DNA of 64,000 bases, taken from positions 186,001 through 250,000 of the forward strand of contig QCBL01000001.1 of NCBI GenBank assembly GCA_003281625.1, given 5' to 3'. Origin of the DNA: Prochlorococcus sp. AG-347-I04 (GTDB taxonomy: Bacteria > Cyanobacteriota > Cyanobacteriia > PCC-6307 > Cyanobiaceae). The stretch's first letter is position 1, and each line of letters opens with the position of its first letter. The translations under genes and the position numbers were made by a program. Below the pieces are notes generated by a model. The model had not been told where the DNA came from. It saw only the letters and a program-made list of their open reading frames with translations, and did no database searches. This document shows positions 1 through 11,483 of this stretch, in pieces.

Positions 1-2394
1 CAAGCAAATACAAGTAGGTCTGGTGCTCCAAACAGACCTGGTATGTCCAATAGGCCTAGGTCTAAATTCAATGGTCAAAATACACCTGGTATTAGAAAGC
101 CTGTATCACCTAATGAACTCTTACAACTTCAAAAAACTAACAAATCTGATAGTGACAAAAAAGTTATAAAGAATAACGAAAAACAAAATATTGAGACAAC
201 GAAACAGAAGCCAAATGCTCCAAATACTCGTCTACATAATGCCCCTAATTCAAAAAAACCTCCCCATAGATCATTTTCAAATAATTCTAAAAAACCTGGA
301 AAGGCAGACTGGGACGATAGCGCAAAACTTGAAGCATTAAGAAGCAAAAATCCCCAAAAACAAAGACAGAAAGTTCATATTATTGGTGAGAATGATGATT
401 CATTAACATCTGAAACTAGTGGATATTCAGGCGAAAAAATTTCAATCTTATCAGCTAGTTTGGCGCGCCCAAAGAAAGAAAAGTCTGATGAATCCAAATC
501 TCAAAAAACTATTAAACAATTTAAAAAGAAGAAAAAAGAAACTACTAGGCAAAGACAGAAAAGAAGAGCTATGGAGTTAAAGGCCGCCAAAGAGGCAAAA
601 CAAGTAAGGCCGGAAATGATAATCGTGCCCGAAGATAATTTAACAGTCCAAGAATTAGCCGATAAATTAAGCCTTGAAAGTTCTGAAATAATCAAATCCC
701 TATTTTTTAAAGGAATAACTGCAACTGTTACTCAATCACTCGACTTAGCAACTATTGAAACGGTAGCAGAAGAATTTGGGGTACCTGTTTTGCAAGATGA
801 TATCCAAGAAGCTGCAGAGAAAACAGTAGATATGATTGAATCTGAAGATATTGATAATCTAATTAGAAGACCACCTGTTATTACAGTGATGGGTCATGTA
901 GATCATGGAAAAACAAGTCTTTTAGATTCCATCAGAGAATCAAGAGTGGCTTCAGGTGAAGCAGGGGGCATCACTCAACACATAGGAGCTTATCAAGTTG
1001 AATTTGAACATGAATCTCAAAAGAAAAAATTGACTTTTCTAGATACCCCTGGTCATGAAGCCTTTACTGCAATGAGAGCGAGGGGTACAAAGGTTACAGA
1101 TGTAGCTGTTCTTGTAGTTGCTGCAGATGATGGTTGCAGACCTCAAACACTAGAAGCTATAAGTCATGCAAGAGCAGCAAAAGTTCCAATCGTTGTTGCA
1201 ATAAATAAAATTGATAAAGAAGGGGCCTCTCCAGACAGAGTAAAGCAGGAACTATCAGAAAAAGAATTAATTGCTGAAGACTGGGGAGGAGATACAGTGA
1301 TGGTTCCAGTAAGTGCTATCAAAAAACAAAACATTGATAAATTGCTCGAAATGATTTTACTAGTTTCCGAAGTAGAGGATCTACAAGCTAACCCTGATAG
1401 ATTTGCAAAAGGTACTGTTATTGAAGCGCACTTAGACAAAGCCAAAGGGCCTGTGGCTACTTTGTTAGTACAAAATGGAACCTTAAAATCTGGAGATGTT
1501 TTAGCTGCTGGTTCAGTCCTTGGAAAAGTTAGAGCAATGGTTGATGAACATGGTATTAGAATTAAAGAAGCAGGACCATCATTCCCAGTGGAGGCTTTGG
1601 GGTTCAGTGAAGTCCCTACAGCAGGAGACGAATTCGAAGTCTACCCTGATGAGAAAACTGCTCGAGCTATTGTTGGAGAGAGGGCTACAGATGCTAGAGC
1701 CACAAAATTAGCTCAACAAATGGCCTCTAGAAGAGTCAGCTTGTCATCCTTATCAACTAAAGCAAATGATGGAGAACTAAAAGAGTTAAACTTAATTCTC
1801 AAAGCTGATGTTCAAGGAAGTGTTGAAGCTATATTAGGTTCATTAGAACAATTACCAAAAAATGAAGTTCAAGTCAGAGTTCTACTTTCTGCCCCTGGAG
1901 AAATAACTGAGACAGATATAGATCTCGCTGCTGCGTCAGGGTCAGTAATTATTGGGTTTAACACCACATTGGCATCTGGTGCGAAGAGAGCAGCTGATGC
2001 TAATGACGTCGATATAAGAGAATATGAAGTTATCTATAAACTCTTAGAAGATATTCAGTTGGCAATGGAAGGACTACTTGAACCTGATCTTGTTGAAGAA
2101 TCTTTAGGAAGAGCTGAAGTTCGAGCAACTTTCTCAGTTGGTAAAGGAGCTATTGCAGGCTGTTACATACAAACTGGAAAATTACAACGGAATTGCTCGC
2201 TTAGAGTTGTTCGATCAGATAAAGTAATTTTTGAAGGTAATTTAGACTCATTAAAAAGGTCTAAAGATGACGTTAAAGAAGTAAATACAGGATTTGAATG
2301 TGGCGTTGGTTGCGACAAATTTTCTTCTTGGATTGATGGAGACATCATCGAAGCATTTAAATTTGTCACCAAAAAGAGGACATTAACTCAATAA
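1..2394 (+). CDS. infB: Translation initiation factor IF-2 (5' end outside window)
   Basis: G-domain motifs [20 protein letters not shown]; reading frame stays open from base 1 ([14 protein letters not shown] before the ATG at 43), so the true start lies upstream. Confidence 0.97.
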   Translation, partial: QANTSRSGAPNRPGMSNRPRSKFNGQNTPGIRKPVSPNELLQLQKTNKSDSDKKVIKNNEKQNIETTKQKPNAPNTRLHNAPNSKKPPHRSFSNNSKKPGKADWDDSAKLEALRSKNPQKQRQKVHIIGENDDSLTSETSGYSGEKISILSASLARPKKEKSDESKSQKTIKQFKKKKKETTRQRQKRRAMELKAAKEAKQVRPEMIIVPEDNLTVQELADKLSLESSEIIKSLFFKGITATVTQSLDLATIETVAEEFGVPVLQDDIQEAAEKTVDMIESEDIDNLIRRPPVITVMGHVDHGKTSLLDSIRESRVASGEAGGITQHIGAYQVEFEHESQKKKLTFLDTPGHEAFTAMRARGTKVTDVAVLVVAADDGCRPQTLEAISHARAAKVPIVVAINKIDKEGASPDRVKQELSEKELIAEDWGGDTVMVPVSAIKKQNIDKLLEMILLVSEVEDLQANPDRFAKGTVIEAHLDKAKGPVATLLVQNGTLKSGDVLAAGSVLGKVRAMVDEHGIRIKEAGPSFPVEALGFSEVPTAGDEFEVYPDEKTARAIVGERATDARATKLAQQMASRRVSLSSLSTKANDGELKELNLILKADVQGSVEAILGSLEQLPKNEVQVRVLLSAPGEITETDIDLAAASGSVIIGFNTTLASGAKRAADANDVDIREYEVIYKLLEDIQLAMEGLLEPDLVEESLGRAEVRATFSVGKGAIAGCYIQTGKLQRNCSLRVVRSDKVIFEGNLDSLKRSKDDVKEVNTGFECGVGCDKFSSWIDGDIIEAFKFVTKKRTLTQ

Positions 2395-2410
2395 TAAAAT
2401 ATTTAACTTA

Positions 2411-2647
2411 TCAATCTTTATTCCTATCAAAGAACAATAAGGTTGGGAATAGTACACAAGCACCAAATTGTATAAAAAGATTATTTTGCTGCAATTCACT
2501 ACCACTTGCAATTTTGGAGAGCATTATTAGAAGACCTAAAAATGCAGAACCACTAAAAGCTATCCACAATATTCTCCTTAACCCTTTGAAGGGAGACTGG
2601 GATTCTCTCAATAATTTCTTTTTTAATTCAGGATCTATTTTTGACAT
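2411..2647 (-). CDS. Small membrane protein, DUF3493-like
   Basis: 78 aa, two hydrophobic segments, resembles the cyanobacterial/plastid DUF3493 family. Confidence 0.6.
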   Translation of the reverse strand: MSKIDPELKKKLLRESQSPFKGLRRILWIAFSGSAFLGLLIMLSKIASGSELQQNNLFIQFGACVLFPTLLFFDRNKD

Positions 2648-2702
2648 TACTAAGCTAAATTATTAAATTAATTTTATATGAAAATGTCAATATTTTTGTA
2701 TT

Positions 2703-2774
2703 GCCGGTATAGCTCAGCGGCAGAGCAACTGTCTCGTAAACAGTAGGCCATTGGTTCGATTCCAATTATCGGCA
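2703..2774 (+). tRNA. tRNA-Thr (anticodon CGT)
   Basis: Cloverleaf gccggta...GGTTCGATTCC...tatcggc; anticodon loop ctCGTaa. Confidence 0.93.
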
Positions 2775-2798
2775 TTCTAAACCAAATTAAATTCAAAA

Positions 2799-4355
2799 AT
2801 GTTTAATAGAATTTCAAAATTTAAATATTTTTTTAAACTCATTATCTTTATTCCACTCATATTTTATTTTGGCAAAAGAAGTTATATTGCTTATGATGAA
2901 GGATTTTATGCACTACAAGCTAGATGGATACTAGATAAAGGTAACTGGATAATTCCTCTTTGGTGGGATGAATATGTATTAGATAGAACAATAGGATTAC
3001 AATTTTTGATAGCAAAGTCACAAGAAATATTTGGAAGAAATATTTTTTCTGCATATCTTCCCACAACAGCTGCTTCAATATTGATGCTATTTATAACTTA
3101 TAAATTACATGAAGAATTATTTTGTAAAAAATATGCAATTATATCTCCACTAATACTTTCTACAACATATATATGGTTTGACTACTCACACTTAGCTACT
3201 CAAGATATTATTTTTTCATGTTTAGTAACGCTTGGATTATTATCTTTAGTCAAAATAAAAAGTAAAAAAAACAAACTCTACATTCTGCTTTTTGGAATTT
3301 GGATTGGTTTAGCTTTTATGATGAAAACTTTTTTAGTATTTGTACCATTAATATCACTCTTACCATATATTTTCATAAAAAAGGATCTTATATTCAGTAA
3401 ATTCTTTTGGATTGGACTACTAATTGGATTTATTCCTTATCTTTGTTGGACGTTTTCTATAAACCCTTATTTAGAGAAAAATATTTTTTTTTATTTAGTC
3501 GAAAAATTTAACTTTTTATCGAATAAAAATGCTTTTACAAATCCTTTCTATTATTATTTTTGGAATGTTCCAGTAACATTTTTGCCATGGAGTTTTTTCG
3601 CAATTATTGGCACAATACATAACATATATCAAAGTAAAGAAAATAAATATATACTCACTTTTTTCCCCTTAATATTAATATTAACTTTGAGTATTTTCTC
3701 TACGAAAACGCCGTACTATACCCTACAAATCTCATCTATTTTTTCATTAAATGCATATGTAGGAATAAAATATTTGTTCAATTCTGAAAGATATAGACAA
3801 ATTTTTTTATTTATAACTTCAAAAATAATTCCATTATTTATATTTGCTCTAACCTTCATATATTATTTTTCCTTGAAAAATACTACTAACTTTAACTCTA
3901 AAGAAAATTCATTTCTAATTCTCGGATTATTATTCTTTGGAATATCTTGGTCTCTAATAAAAAATAAAAATTCATTCAAAGAAATATTATTAATTCTAAT
4001 AATTGGGCCTTACTTATTAACCTCATTTCTTTTGCAATCAGGATTATTTACTGATAGATCTAGAGAACTAAGAGAAAAAATGGAATACGTATCATCTCTT
4101 AATATAGTAAAGAATCAACCCATAAAAGTTGATAAATCCGGAATTAAGAATACTCGATCCCAATCAAAAATCATAAGAATTTCTTTATTAACTCCTAAAC
4201 TGGATGAAGGATTAGAAAGTATTGATCAATTAAAAAAATCAGAATTAGCATGGACAACTGACCTTAAAAAGATAAAAAACAATGCTAATTCTTTTGAATT
4301 GATATATGAAAATGATATTTTACAACCATGGAAATTAATATTAAAAAGTAATTAA
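2799..4355 (+). CDS. Integral membrane glycosyltransferase, GT39/ArnT/PMT-like
   Basis: Many hydrophobic segments and N-terminal acidic motif YDEGFYALQARW typical of PMT/ArnT-type enzymes. Confidence 0.8.
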   Translation: MFNRISKFKYFFKLIIFIPLIFYFGKRSYIAYDEGFYALQARWILDKGNWIIPLWWDEYVLDRTIGLQFLIAKSQEIFGRNIFSAYLPTTAASILMLFITYKLHEELFCKKYAIISPLILSTTYIWFDYSHLATQDIIFSCLVTLGLLSLVKIKSKKNKLYILLFGIWIGLAFMMKTFLVFVPLISLLPYIFIKKDLIFSKFFWIGLLIGFIPYLCWTFSINPYLEKNIFFYLVEKFNFLSNKNAFTNPFYYYFWNVPVTFLPWSFFAIIGTIHNIYQSKENKYILTFFPLILILTLSIFSTKTPYYTLQISSIFSLNAYVGIKYLFNSERYRQIFLFITSKIIPLFIFALTFIYYFSLKNTTNFNSKENSFLILGLLFFGISWSLIKNKNSFKEILLILIIGPYLLTSFLLQSGLFTDRSRELREKMEYVSSLNIVKNQPIKVDKSGIKNTRSQSKIIRISLLTPKLDEGLESIDQLKKSELAWTTDLKKIKNNANSFELIYENDILQPWKLILKSN

Positions 4356-4391
4356 TCAATATATAATAAAAAGTCGTTTGTAATTTTAATA

Positions 4392-5483
4392 ATGAAATCT
4401 TTTGATAGTTGGAATTTAACTAATAATAAACTTCATCAATTATTTAAAGATAAAAACGAATATATTTCCATTAAAGTTCGTGGTAATACTTGGGAGCCAA
4501 TTACAAGGTGGCTAAAATTAGATTCAAGAATTTTTAGAGAAACTACTCGCAAAGCAAGAATAACTCTATGCGACATTGAATCTTTAGCAGAAATTTACGA
4601 CTACAGATCAATTAGATGGAAAGCAAAAAAACTAACTCCTCTGCCCACTAAGGTAATTCCACAATCTCTAAGAAATATTTTTCGAAAAATACCAATCATA
4701 AAACAACTTGCATACGAACTTGAAATAGTTTTTTATAAAAAAAGTGAAAATATCTCTGAACATTTAATCTCAATAGTAATACCTGCAAGAAATGAAGCTG
4801 GTAATAAAGAGCTTTTAATTAATGCATTAAATAAATTCAAAGATATACCCAATAAATTAGAAATTATATTTGTTGAAGGTAATAGCAAGGATAATACATA
4901 TAACATTTTGAAAGAGTTAAAAGAAAATTTCTCAAATTTCTTCGAGATATTTCTTTTAAAACAAACTTCTAAAGGAAAAAAAAATGCAGTAGTAGAGGGA
5001 TTTAATATTTCTTCAGGTGAGACCCTCGCAATAATTGATAGTGATTTTACTGTAGATATTGATGACAGTATTGCAGCAATTATGGAATCCAGCAAAAATA
5101 AAAATATCTTGATCAATTGTGCCCGCACAACTTTTCCAATGGAAAAAGATGCGATGAGATGGGCAAATTATATAGGAAATAGACTCTTCGCAATATTTTT
5201 ATCAATTCTCATAAATATGCCTATCTCAGATTCACTCTGCGGAACAAAAGTTTTTTCAAGAAAATTCTTTAAACTGATGAAAAAAAACGGGAGTTGGGAT
5301 TCCAAGTCTGACCCATTTGGAGACTTTACAATAATATTTGAAGCTGCGAATAACAACATCAAAATACTAAATTATCCTGTTAGATATTACGCTAGAAAAT
5401 CTGGAGCACCAAATATATCTAGATGGATAGATGGATTAAAACTTCTAAAAGTATGCTGGATTTATATGATTTCTGATATCTGA
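4392..5483 (+). CDS. Family 2 glycosyltransferase with N-terminal methyltransferase-like remnant
   Basis: GT-A motifs ISIVIPARNEAGN and IIDSDFTVD; N-terminal ~110 aa resembles the C-terminal part of class I methyltransferases. Confidence 0.8.
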   Translation: MKSFDSWNLTNNKLHQLFKDKNEYISIKVRGNTWEPITRWLKLDSRIFRETTRKARITLCDIESLAEIYDYRSIRWKAKKLTPLPTKVIPQSLRNIFRKIPIIKQLAYELEIVFYKKSENISEHLISIVIPARNEAGNKELLINALNKFKDIPNKLEIIFVEGNSKDNTYNILKELKENFSNFFEIFLLKQTSKGKKNAVVEGFNISSGETLAIIDSDFTVDIDDSIAAIMESSKNKNILINCARTTFPMEKDAMRWANYIGNRLFAIFLSILINMPISDSLCGTKVFSRKFFKLMKKNGSWDSKSDPFGDFTIIFEAANNNIKILNYPVRYYARKSGAPNISRWIDGLKLLKVCWIYMISDI

Positions 5484-5587
5484 ATTAAAAAATTTTCGAA
5501 AGTATTTTTTTTAGTATTTTCAATTTCTCCAAATTAGTAATAAAGTAGTTAGATTCTTAAAGAAATAAATTCATTAAATTTCATGAC

Positions 5588-7210
5588 ATGAATTTTAATT
5601 TGAAGTTCGAAAAATTAAATAAAACAAATTACCACAGAAATCAATATGGGAAAATACTAACTGTAAGACTGCCTTGTAATCCAATTTTTCCAATAGGACC
5701 TATTTATTTAGCAGACCATGTTCATAAATGTTTTCCATCTATAGAGCAGCAATTCATTGATCTAGCAATAATACCATCCAATAAAGTTTCCAAGTATTTA
5801 GCTAGAAAAATTGATCAATTTAGACCTCATCTAATAATTTTTTCATGGAGAGATATACAAATTTATGCACCTGTTGATGGTAGAAGTGGAAATCCCCTTC
5901 AAAACTCTTTTGAAGTTTTTTACTCAAAAAATATCCTCAAAAAAATTAGAGGTTCTTGGGGAGGATTAAAATTAATTGCATCTCATTATGGGGAAATATT
6001 TCGAAATACTTCTTTAGTTAAGATGGGACTTAAAAGAGCACAAAAATACAACAAAAATGTAAAAGTAATTTTAGGGGGTGGAGCTGTTAGTGTTTTTTAT
6101 GAACAATTAGGTAATCTACTTCCAAAAGGGACTGTTATTTCTGTAGGAGAGGGAGAAAATCTCATAGAAAAAATCGTTAGAGGAGAGTCTATAGAGGAAG
6201 AAAGATGTTATTTTGCTGGACAAAAACCTCGTTACAAATTAATACACGAACAACCTTTAGGAACAATTAAAACGGCCTGCAACTACCAATATATTAAATC
6301 AATATGGCCTGAATTCAATTGGTACATAGAAGGAGGAGAATACTATATAGGGGTACAAACGAAAAGAGGTTGTCCTCATAATTGTTGTTTCTGTGTTTAC
6401 ACAGTAGTAGAGGGGAAGCAAGTTCGTGTAAATCCTATTAAAGAAGTAATCAAAGAAATGAAGCAACTATATGATCTTGGAGTAAGAGGATTTTGGTTCA
6501 CTGATGCACAATTTATTCCAGCCAAAAAAAATATTGAAGATGCAAAAGCACTTTTGCGAGCAATTAAGGATCAAGGCTGGGACGATATTAATTGGGCTGC
6601 CTACATAAGAGCGGATAATATTGATGCTGAGCTTGCTCAGCTTATGGTTGATACAGGTATGAGTTATTTTGAAATAGGTATTACTTCGGGATCTCAAGAA
6701 CTTGTTAGAAAAATGAGATTAGCTTATAACCTTGAAACTGTATTAAATAATTGCAGAATGCTAGTCCAATCAGGTTTCAAAAATCATGTTTCAGTTAATT
6801 ATTCATTTAATGTTTTTGACGAAACGCCAAGCACTATAAGACAAACAATCGCTTACCATAGGGAATTAGAAAATATATTTGGTAAAGGCTTAGTTGATCC
6901 AGCTATATTTTTTATCGGTCTGCAACCTCACACTCTTCTCGAAAAGTATGCCCTAGATCATAAAATTTTGAAGCCAAATTATAATCCAATGAGCATGATG
7001 CCTTGGACAGCGAGAAAACTTCTATGGAATCCAGGCTTACTAGGGGAAAAACTTGGTCAGGTTTGCTTAGAAGCTTTTGATAATACAGAAGATGAATTTG
7101 GTAAAACAGTTATTAACATTCTTGAAAGAGAATATGGAAAGTCTTCCTTAAGTGAATCCTTAAAAGTACGGCCCTTATCAGAAAGGAAATTAGCTCAACC
7201 AAAATATTGA
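5588..7210 (+). CDS. B12-binding-domain radical SAM protein
   Basis: KRGCPHNCCFC radical SAM cluster motif; N-terminal cobalamin-binding-like region with ILGGGAVS. Confidence 0.85.
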   Translation: MNFNLKFEKLNKTNYHRNQYGKILTVRLPCNPIFPIGPIYLADHVHKCFPSIEQQFIDLAIIPSNKVSKYLARKIDQFRPHLIIFSWRDIQIYAPVDGRSGNPLQNSFEVFYSKNILKKIRGSWGGLKLIASHYGEIFRNTSLVKMGLKRAQKYNKNVKVILGGGAVSVFYEQLGNLLPKGTVISVGEGENLIEKIVRGESIEEERCYFAGQKPRYKLIHEQPLGTIKTACNYQYIKSIWPEFNWYIEGGEYYIGVQTKRGCPHNCCFCVYTVVEGKQVRVNPIKEVIKEMKQLYDLGVRGFWFTDAQFIPAKKNIEDAKALLRAIKDQGWDDINWAAYIRADNIDAELAQLMVDTGMSYFEIGITSGSQELVRKMRLAYNLETVLNNCRMLVQSGFKNHVSVNYSFNVFDETPSTIRQTIAYHRELENIFGKGLVDPAIFFIGLQPHTLLEKYALDHKILKPNYNPMSMMPWTARKLLWNPGLLGEKLGQVCLEAFDNTEDEFGKTVINILEREYGKSSLSESLKVRPLSERKLAQPKY

Positions 7211-7222
7211 ATTAAACCATTA

Positions 7223-7543
7223 TTAATCTTCTTTCTCAATTGAACTAGAAATTCCTTTCGATTTTAATGATTCTGAGTAGAATTCTGCAGGCTCTAAATC
7301 ACAAACAATTACCAATCCTACACCCGTATTATGTGCTTCTAGCATTATGGAGATGGCATCTTGTTCGCTTAATTGCGGCACAACTTCTCGAAGAGAAATA
7401 GTAACGTACTCCATAGAATTAACTGGGTCATTATGAAGTAAAACCTTATATTTAGGAGATTTGTTTTTTAATTCAGCAGGTTTCTTTTCAATCACTGCTG
7501 AATTATTATTACTCACACTTTGTTCTAACTTTATAGATAACAT
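7223..7543 (-). CDS. clpS: ATP-dependent Clp protease adaptor ClpS
   Basis: YKVLLHNDPVNSMEYVTISL and AHNTGVGLVIVCDLEPAEFY motifs. Confidence 0.93.
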   Translation of the reverse strand: MLSIKLEQSVSNNNSAVIEKKPAELKNKSPKYKVLLHNDPVNSMEYVTISLREVVPQLSEQDAISIMLEAHNTGVGLVIVCDLEPAEFYSESLKSKGISSSIEKED

Positions 7544-7574
7544 TAAAATTTTAGAATCTAAATAATAACTATAA

Positions 7575-8801
7575 TTATATATTAATTATTCTTTCCATTG
7601 CATCAATGACGTTTGATCTTGAGTTAAATGCTGACAAACGAAAATAACCCTCTCCTGATAGTCCAAATCCGCTACCAGGTGTTCCCACTACACTAACTTT
7701 TTGGAGAAGGAAATCAAAAAAGTCCCAAGATGTCATTTGATCAGGAACTTTTATCCAGATATAAGGAGCATTGTCCCCACCATAAACTTTATATCCTGCA
7801 TTCTGGAGTTTATCTTTCATGATTTTTGCATTCTCCATATAAAAATCAATTAAATCTTTTACCTGTTTCTTCCCTTCAAGAGAATAAACAGCCTCTGCCC
7901 CTTTCTGCACAACATAACTCACTCCATTGAACTTTGTAGATTGTCGCCTATTCCAAAGAGGCCATAAGTCTATTTCTTCATTTTTTGAGCTCAAGCCTTT
8001 AAGATTTTTAGGTATCACCGTAAAAGCACATCTAACTCCCGTGAATCCTGCATTCTTTGAAAAAGATCTAAATTCAATAGCACAATCCTTTGCTCCCTCA
8101 ATCTCATATATTGAATGTGGAATATCATTATCTTGAATAAATGCTTCATAAGCTGCATCAAAAAGTATTAGAGATTTGTTTTTAAGAGCATAATCAACCC
8201 ACTTTTTCAATTCTTTTTTATTAATAGTTGCTCCTGTCGGATTATTAGGAAAACAAAGATATAAAATGTCAACTTTTTTTTCAGGTAGTTCTGGCAGGAA
8301 GTTATTCTTCTCGTTTATTCCGAGATATGTCAATCCTTGATAGGTACCATTTTCAAGAGCAAGTCCAGTTCTGCCTGTCATAACATTACTATCTACATAA
8401 ACAGGGTAAACAGGATCTGTTACAGCAATTGAATTATCTTTGCCAAGAATATCTAAAATATTGCTACTATCGCATTTAGAACCATCTGAAACAAAGATTT
8501 CTTCTGGTGAAATTTGACATCCTCTTGAAATAAAATCATGCTCAGATATTTTCTCCCTTAGCCAAGAATAACCTTGTTCTGGTCCATAACCTCTAAAACC
8601 ATTAGGAGTGCCCATATCATCTAATGCTTTACCCATAGCCTCAATGCATGCTCTAGGTAATGGTTCTGTAACATCTCCTATACCAAGCTTAATAATTTCA
8701 GCATTTTTATTTGATTGAGAATATATTTTTACCCTTTTAGCAATTTCAGGGAATAAATAGCCTGCCTTTAGTTTTAAATAATTTTCGTTTACTTGAACCA
8801 C
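7575..8801 (-). CDS. dapL: LL-diaminopimelate aminotransferase
   Basis: [28 protein letters not shown]; full-length PLP class I fold. Confidence 0.95.
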   Translation of the reverse strand: MVQVNENYLKLKAGYLFPEIAKRVKIYSQSNKNAEIIKLGIGDVTEPLPRACIEAMGKALDDMGTPNGFRGYGPEQGYSWLREKISEHDFISRGCQISPEEIFVSDGSKCDSSNILDILGKDNSIAVTDPVYPVYVDSNVMTGRTGLALENGTYQGLTYLGINEKNNFLPELPEKKVDILYLCFPNNPTGATINKKELKKWVDYALKNKSLILFDAAYEAFIQDNDIPHSIYEIEGAKDCAIEFRSFSKNAGFTGVRCAFTVIPKNLKGLSSKNEEIDLWPLWNRRQSTKFNGVSYVVQKGAEAVYSLEGKKQVKDLIDFYMENAKIMKDKLQNAGYKVYGGDNAPYIWIKVPDQMTSWDFFDFLLQKVSVVGTPGSGFGLSGEGYFRLSAFNSRSNVIDAMERIINI

Positions 8802-9094
8802 TTTAAATAAATTTCACCAATATTAGAATAATGTATCAACGTGCTTAAGTGGTGATTAGATGTTAATATTATTTAAGTTATGATTTATTAAGAGATGATC
8901 ATAGCTATGAATTCAATTTCAATTAGTTTGGAAATCGTTTAAAACTCTATAAATAGCAGAATTCAATCATTATTAACTTTATTAATTTTAAAAAAGTAAA
9001 TCATCAAAGCTACCAATTGGCTTTATTAAAAGATAGAAATCTAACTTTTTAATTTAGATGATTTTCAAAATCCAAATCATTCAGAATCAATTAT

Positions 9095-10909
9095 ATGTCT
9101 CAGCAAATTATCATCGCTGAGGAGGCTCGAATTGCAGCACTACTCACAGATGATCGAGTTGATGAATTAATCGTCGCACAAGGTCAATATCAAATTGGCG
9201 ATATTTTTTTAGGAACGGTTGAAAATGTTCTCCCTGGCATTGATGCCGCTTTCATAAATATTGGTGAAAGTGAGAAAAATGGATTCATCCATGTTTCAGA
9301 TTTAGGTCCACTAAGACTCAAAAAAGGGACATTTGGAATAACTGAATTACTCGAACCAAAACAAAAAGTTCTAGTACAGGTAATAAAAGAACCCACAGGA
9401 TCTAAAGGGCCTAGACTTACCGGCAGTATTTCAATCCCAGGAAAATATTTGATACTACAGCCATATGGCCAAGGAGTAAATATTTCAAGAAAAATAAATA
9501 CAGAAACAGAACGAAGCCGTTTGAAAGCGCTAGGAGTTTTAATAAAACCACCTAGCACAGGATTATTATTTAGAACAGAGGCTGAAAAGATAAAAGAAGA
9601 ACTTTTAATTGAAGATTTAGAATATTTAATTCAACAATGGGAAAATGTAATAAAAGTCTCTGAGGCTTCTAATCCGCCATTTTTAGTAAAAAGAGATGAT
9701 GATTTCTCGCTTAAGATCTTAAGAGATCATTTTAAAGAATCAACTAAAAGCATAATTATCGATAGTCAATTTTCAGTTGCAAGGGCAAAAGATTTTTTAA
9801 TAAATTATGAATCTGATATAGAAATTGAATTTCACGATAACAGTTTAAACCAACATATTTTCGAGAAGTACGAAATTAAGAAAACAATTCAAAAAGCTCT
9901 CCAGCCTAGGGTAGATCTTCCTTCGGGGGGTTATATAATTATTGAACCTACTGAGGCTTTAACAGTAATCGATGTAAACTCTGGATCATTCACAAGATCC
10001 GCAAACTCAAGACAAACTGTTTTATGGACAAACTGCGAAGCAGCAGTTGAAATCTCAAGACAAATGAAGTTGAGAAATATTGGTGGAGTAATAGTAGTAG
10101 ATTTTATTGATATGGAATCTAGAAGAGATCAATTTCAGTTACTTGAACATTTTACCTCAGCAATAAAAGATGATTCTGCTAGGCCTCAAATAGCTCAGCT
10201 TACTGAATTGGGCTTAGTGGAGTTAACGAGAAAAAGACAAGGTCAAAATATATATGAATTATTCGGTAAAAAATGTTCTACATGCGATGGTATAGGAAAT
10301 GTAGAAAACATATTAAATTACGAAACTTCTAAAATAAAAAATGTTGCAAGTAAATCTAATCAATCAAACAATCTAAAATATTTAGATTTAGATAATTCCC
10401 AATCAACTGATGAGCAGGAAAAAATAATTGATAAGGAATTACTGAACTCTAAAGACCTAATTAAAGAGGATTCTTCTGATAAAAAAGAAAATGATAATGA
10501 TAATTCAACCCAATCAAATTCAAAAGAAAAAAAGATAATTACAGTTGATCTTACTAATGAAGAAAAATTTGTTTTCAGTCAATTAGGTATTAATCCGCTT
10601 ATAAAATTGGGTAAAGAATATCTCACTAGCAATAATTTTGCGCGTTTAAAAGATAGTAATAAGGAAAAGGAAAAACCCTTAGATAATAAAAAAACAAAAT
10701 CAAAACAAATTAAAAAAATCTCAAAATCTGGAGAAGAAAAGATTCAAATTAAAATTGAAACAAATGCAAATTCTAAAGATAAATCATCGAATAAGACTAA
10801 TGAAAGTAATGAAGTTTTATTTTCAGATAAAAAAGATGAAATTGAAATTACAGATGAGCTAAAAAATGCGAGAAAAAAAAGAAGAAGATCTTCAGCAAGC
10901 ATTGAATAA
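9095..10909 (+). CDS. rne: Ribonuclease E/G family
   Basis: S1 domain [18 protein letters not shown], DNase I-like [10 protein letters not shown], Zn-link CSTCDGIG; C-terminal RKKRRRSSA. Confidence 0.95.
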   Translation: MSQQIIIAEEARIAALLTDDRVDELIVAQGQYQIGDIFLGTVENVLPGIDAAFINIGESEKNGFIHVSDLGPLRLKKGTFGITELLEPKQKVLVQVIKEPTGSKGPRLTGSISIPGKYLILQPYGQGVNISRKINTETERSRLKALGVLIKPPSTGLLFRTEAEKIKEELLIEDLEYLIQQWENVIKVSEASNPPFLVKRDDDFSLKILRDHFKESTKSIIIDSQFSVARAKDFLINYESDIEIEFHDNSLNQHIFEKYEIKKTIQKALQPRVDLPSGGYIIIEPTEALTVIDVNSGSFTRSANSRQTVLWTNCEAAVEISRQMKLRNIGGVIVVDFIDMESRRDQFQLLEHFTSAIKDDSARPQIAQLTELGLVELTRKRQGQNIYELFGKKCSTCDGIGNVENILNYETSKIKNVASKSNQSNNLKYLDLDNSQSTDEQEKIIDKELLNSKDLIKEDSSDKKENDNDNSTQSNSKEKKIITVDLTNEEKFVFSQLGINPLIKLGKEYLTSNNFARLKDSNKEKEKPLDNKKTKSKQIKKISKSGEEKIQIKIETNANSKDKSSNKTNESNEVLFSDKKDEIEITDELKNARKKRRRSSASIE

Positions 10910-11483
10910 AGTATCTGAAGTTGGAATAGATGAAGTTGGAAGGGGAGCAATTTTTGGTCCAGTTTTTTCAGCGGTTGTAGTATTATCTGAAAAAAATAAA
11001 TTTACCTTAAAACAATTTGGAGTAACAGATAGTAAAAAATTAACTTCCAAAAAAAGAAACTTACTTTTACCAAAAATTTTATTGCTCTCTTCAGATTATG
11101 GAATTGGGCAATCTTCTGTTAGAGAAATAGATAAGTTAGGTATCAGAGTTGCTACAGAACTTTCAATGATAAGAGCTTTAAAAAAATTAAAAGAGAAGCC
11201 ATCTGAATTAATAATTGATGGTCCCTTATTATTACGGCCATGGAATGGAACTCAGAAGAACATAGTATCTGGAGACTCAAAGTTTATCTCGATAGCTTCA
11301 GCAAGCATAGTTGCTAAAGTTTCCCGCGACAATCTAATGGAGAGATTAGAAAAAAAATACTCAGGATACTTGATATTTAAAAATAAAGGCTATGGTACTA
11401 AAGAGCATCTTTCATTAATCAAAAAAAATGGAATAACAAACCTTCACAGGGATAGTTTTTTAAAAAATTCAAATCTTATTTAA
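10866..11483 (+). CDS. rnhB: Ribonuclease HII
   Basis: [35 protein letters not shown]; overlaps the rne 3' end by 44 nt (a TTG start near 10902 is possible). Confidence 0.94.
   Translation: MREKKEEDLQQALNKVSEVGIDEVGRGAIFGPVFSAVVVLSEKNKFTLKQFGVTDSKKLTSKKRNLLLPKILLLSSDYGIGQSSVREIDKLGIRVATELSMIRALKKLKEKPSELIIDGPLLLRPWNGTQKNIVSGDSKFISIASASIVAKVSRDNLMERLEKKYSGYLIFKNKGYGTKEHLSLIKKNGITNLHRDSFLKNSNLI

Noticed and set aside
129-347. Antisense ORF inside infB
   Set aside because: Low-complexity mirror of a basic, Asn/Lys-rich coding region; no independent signal
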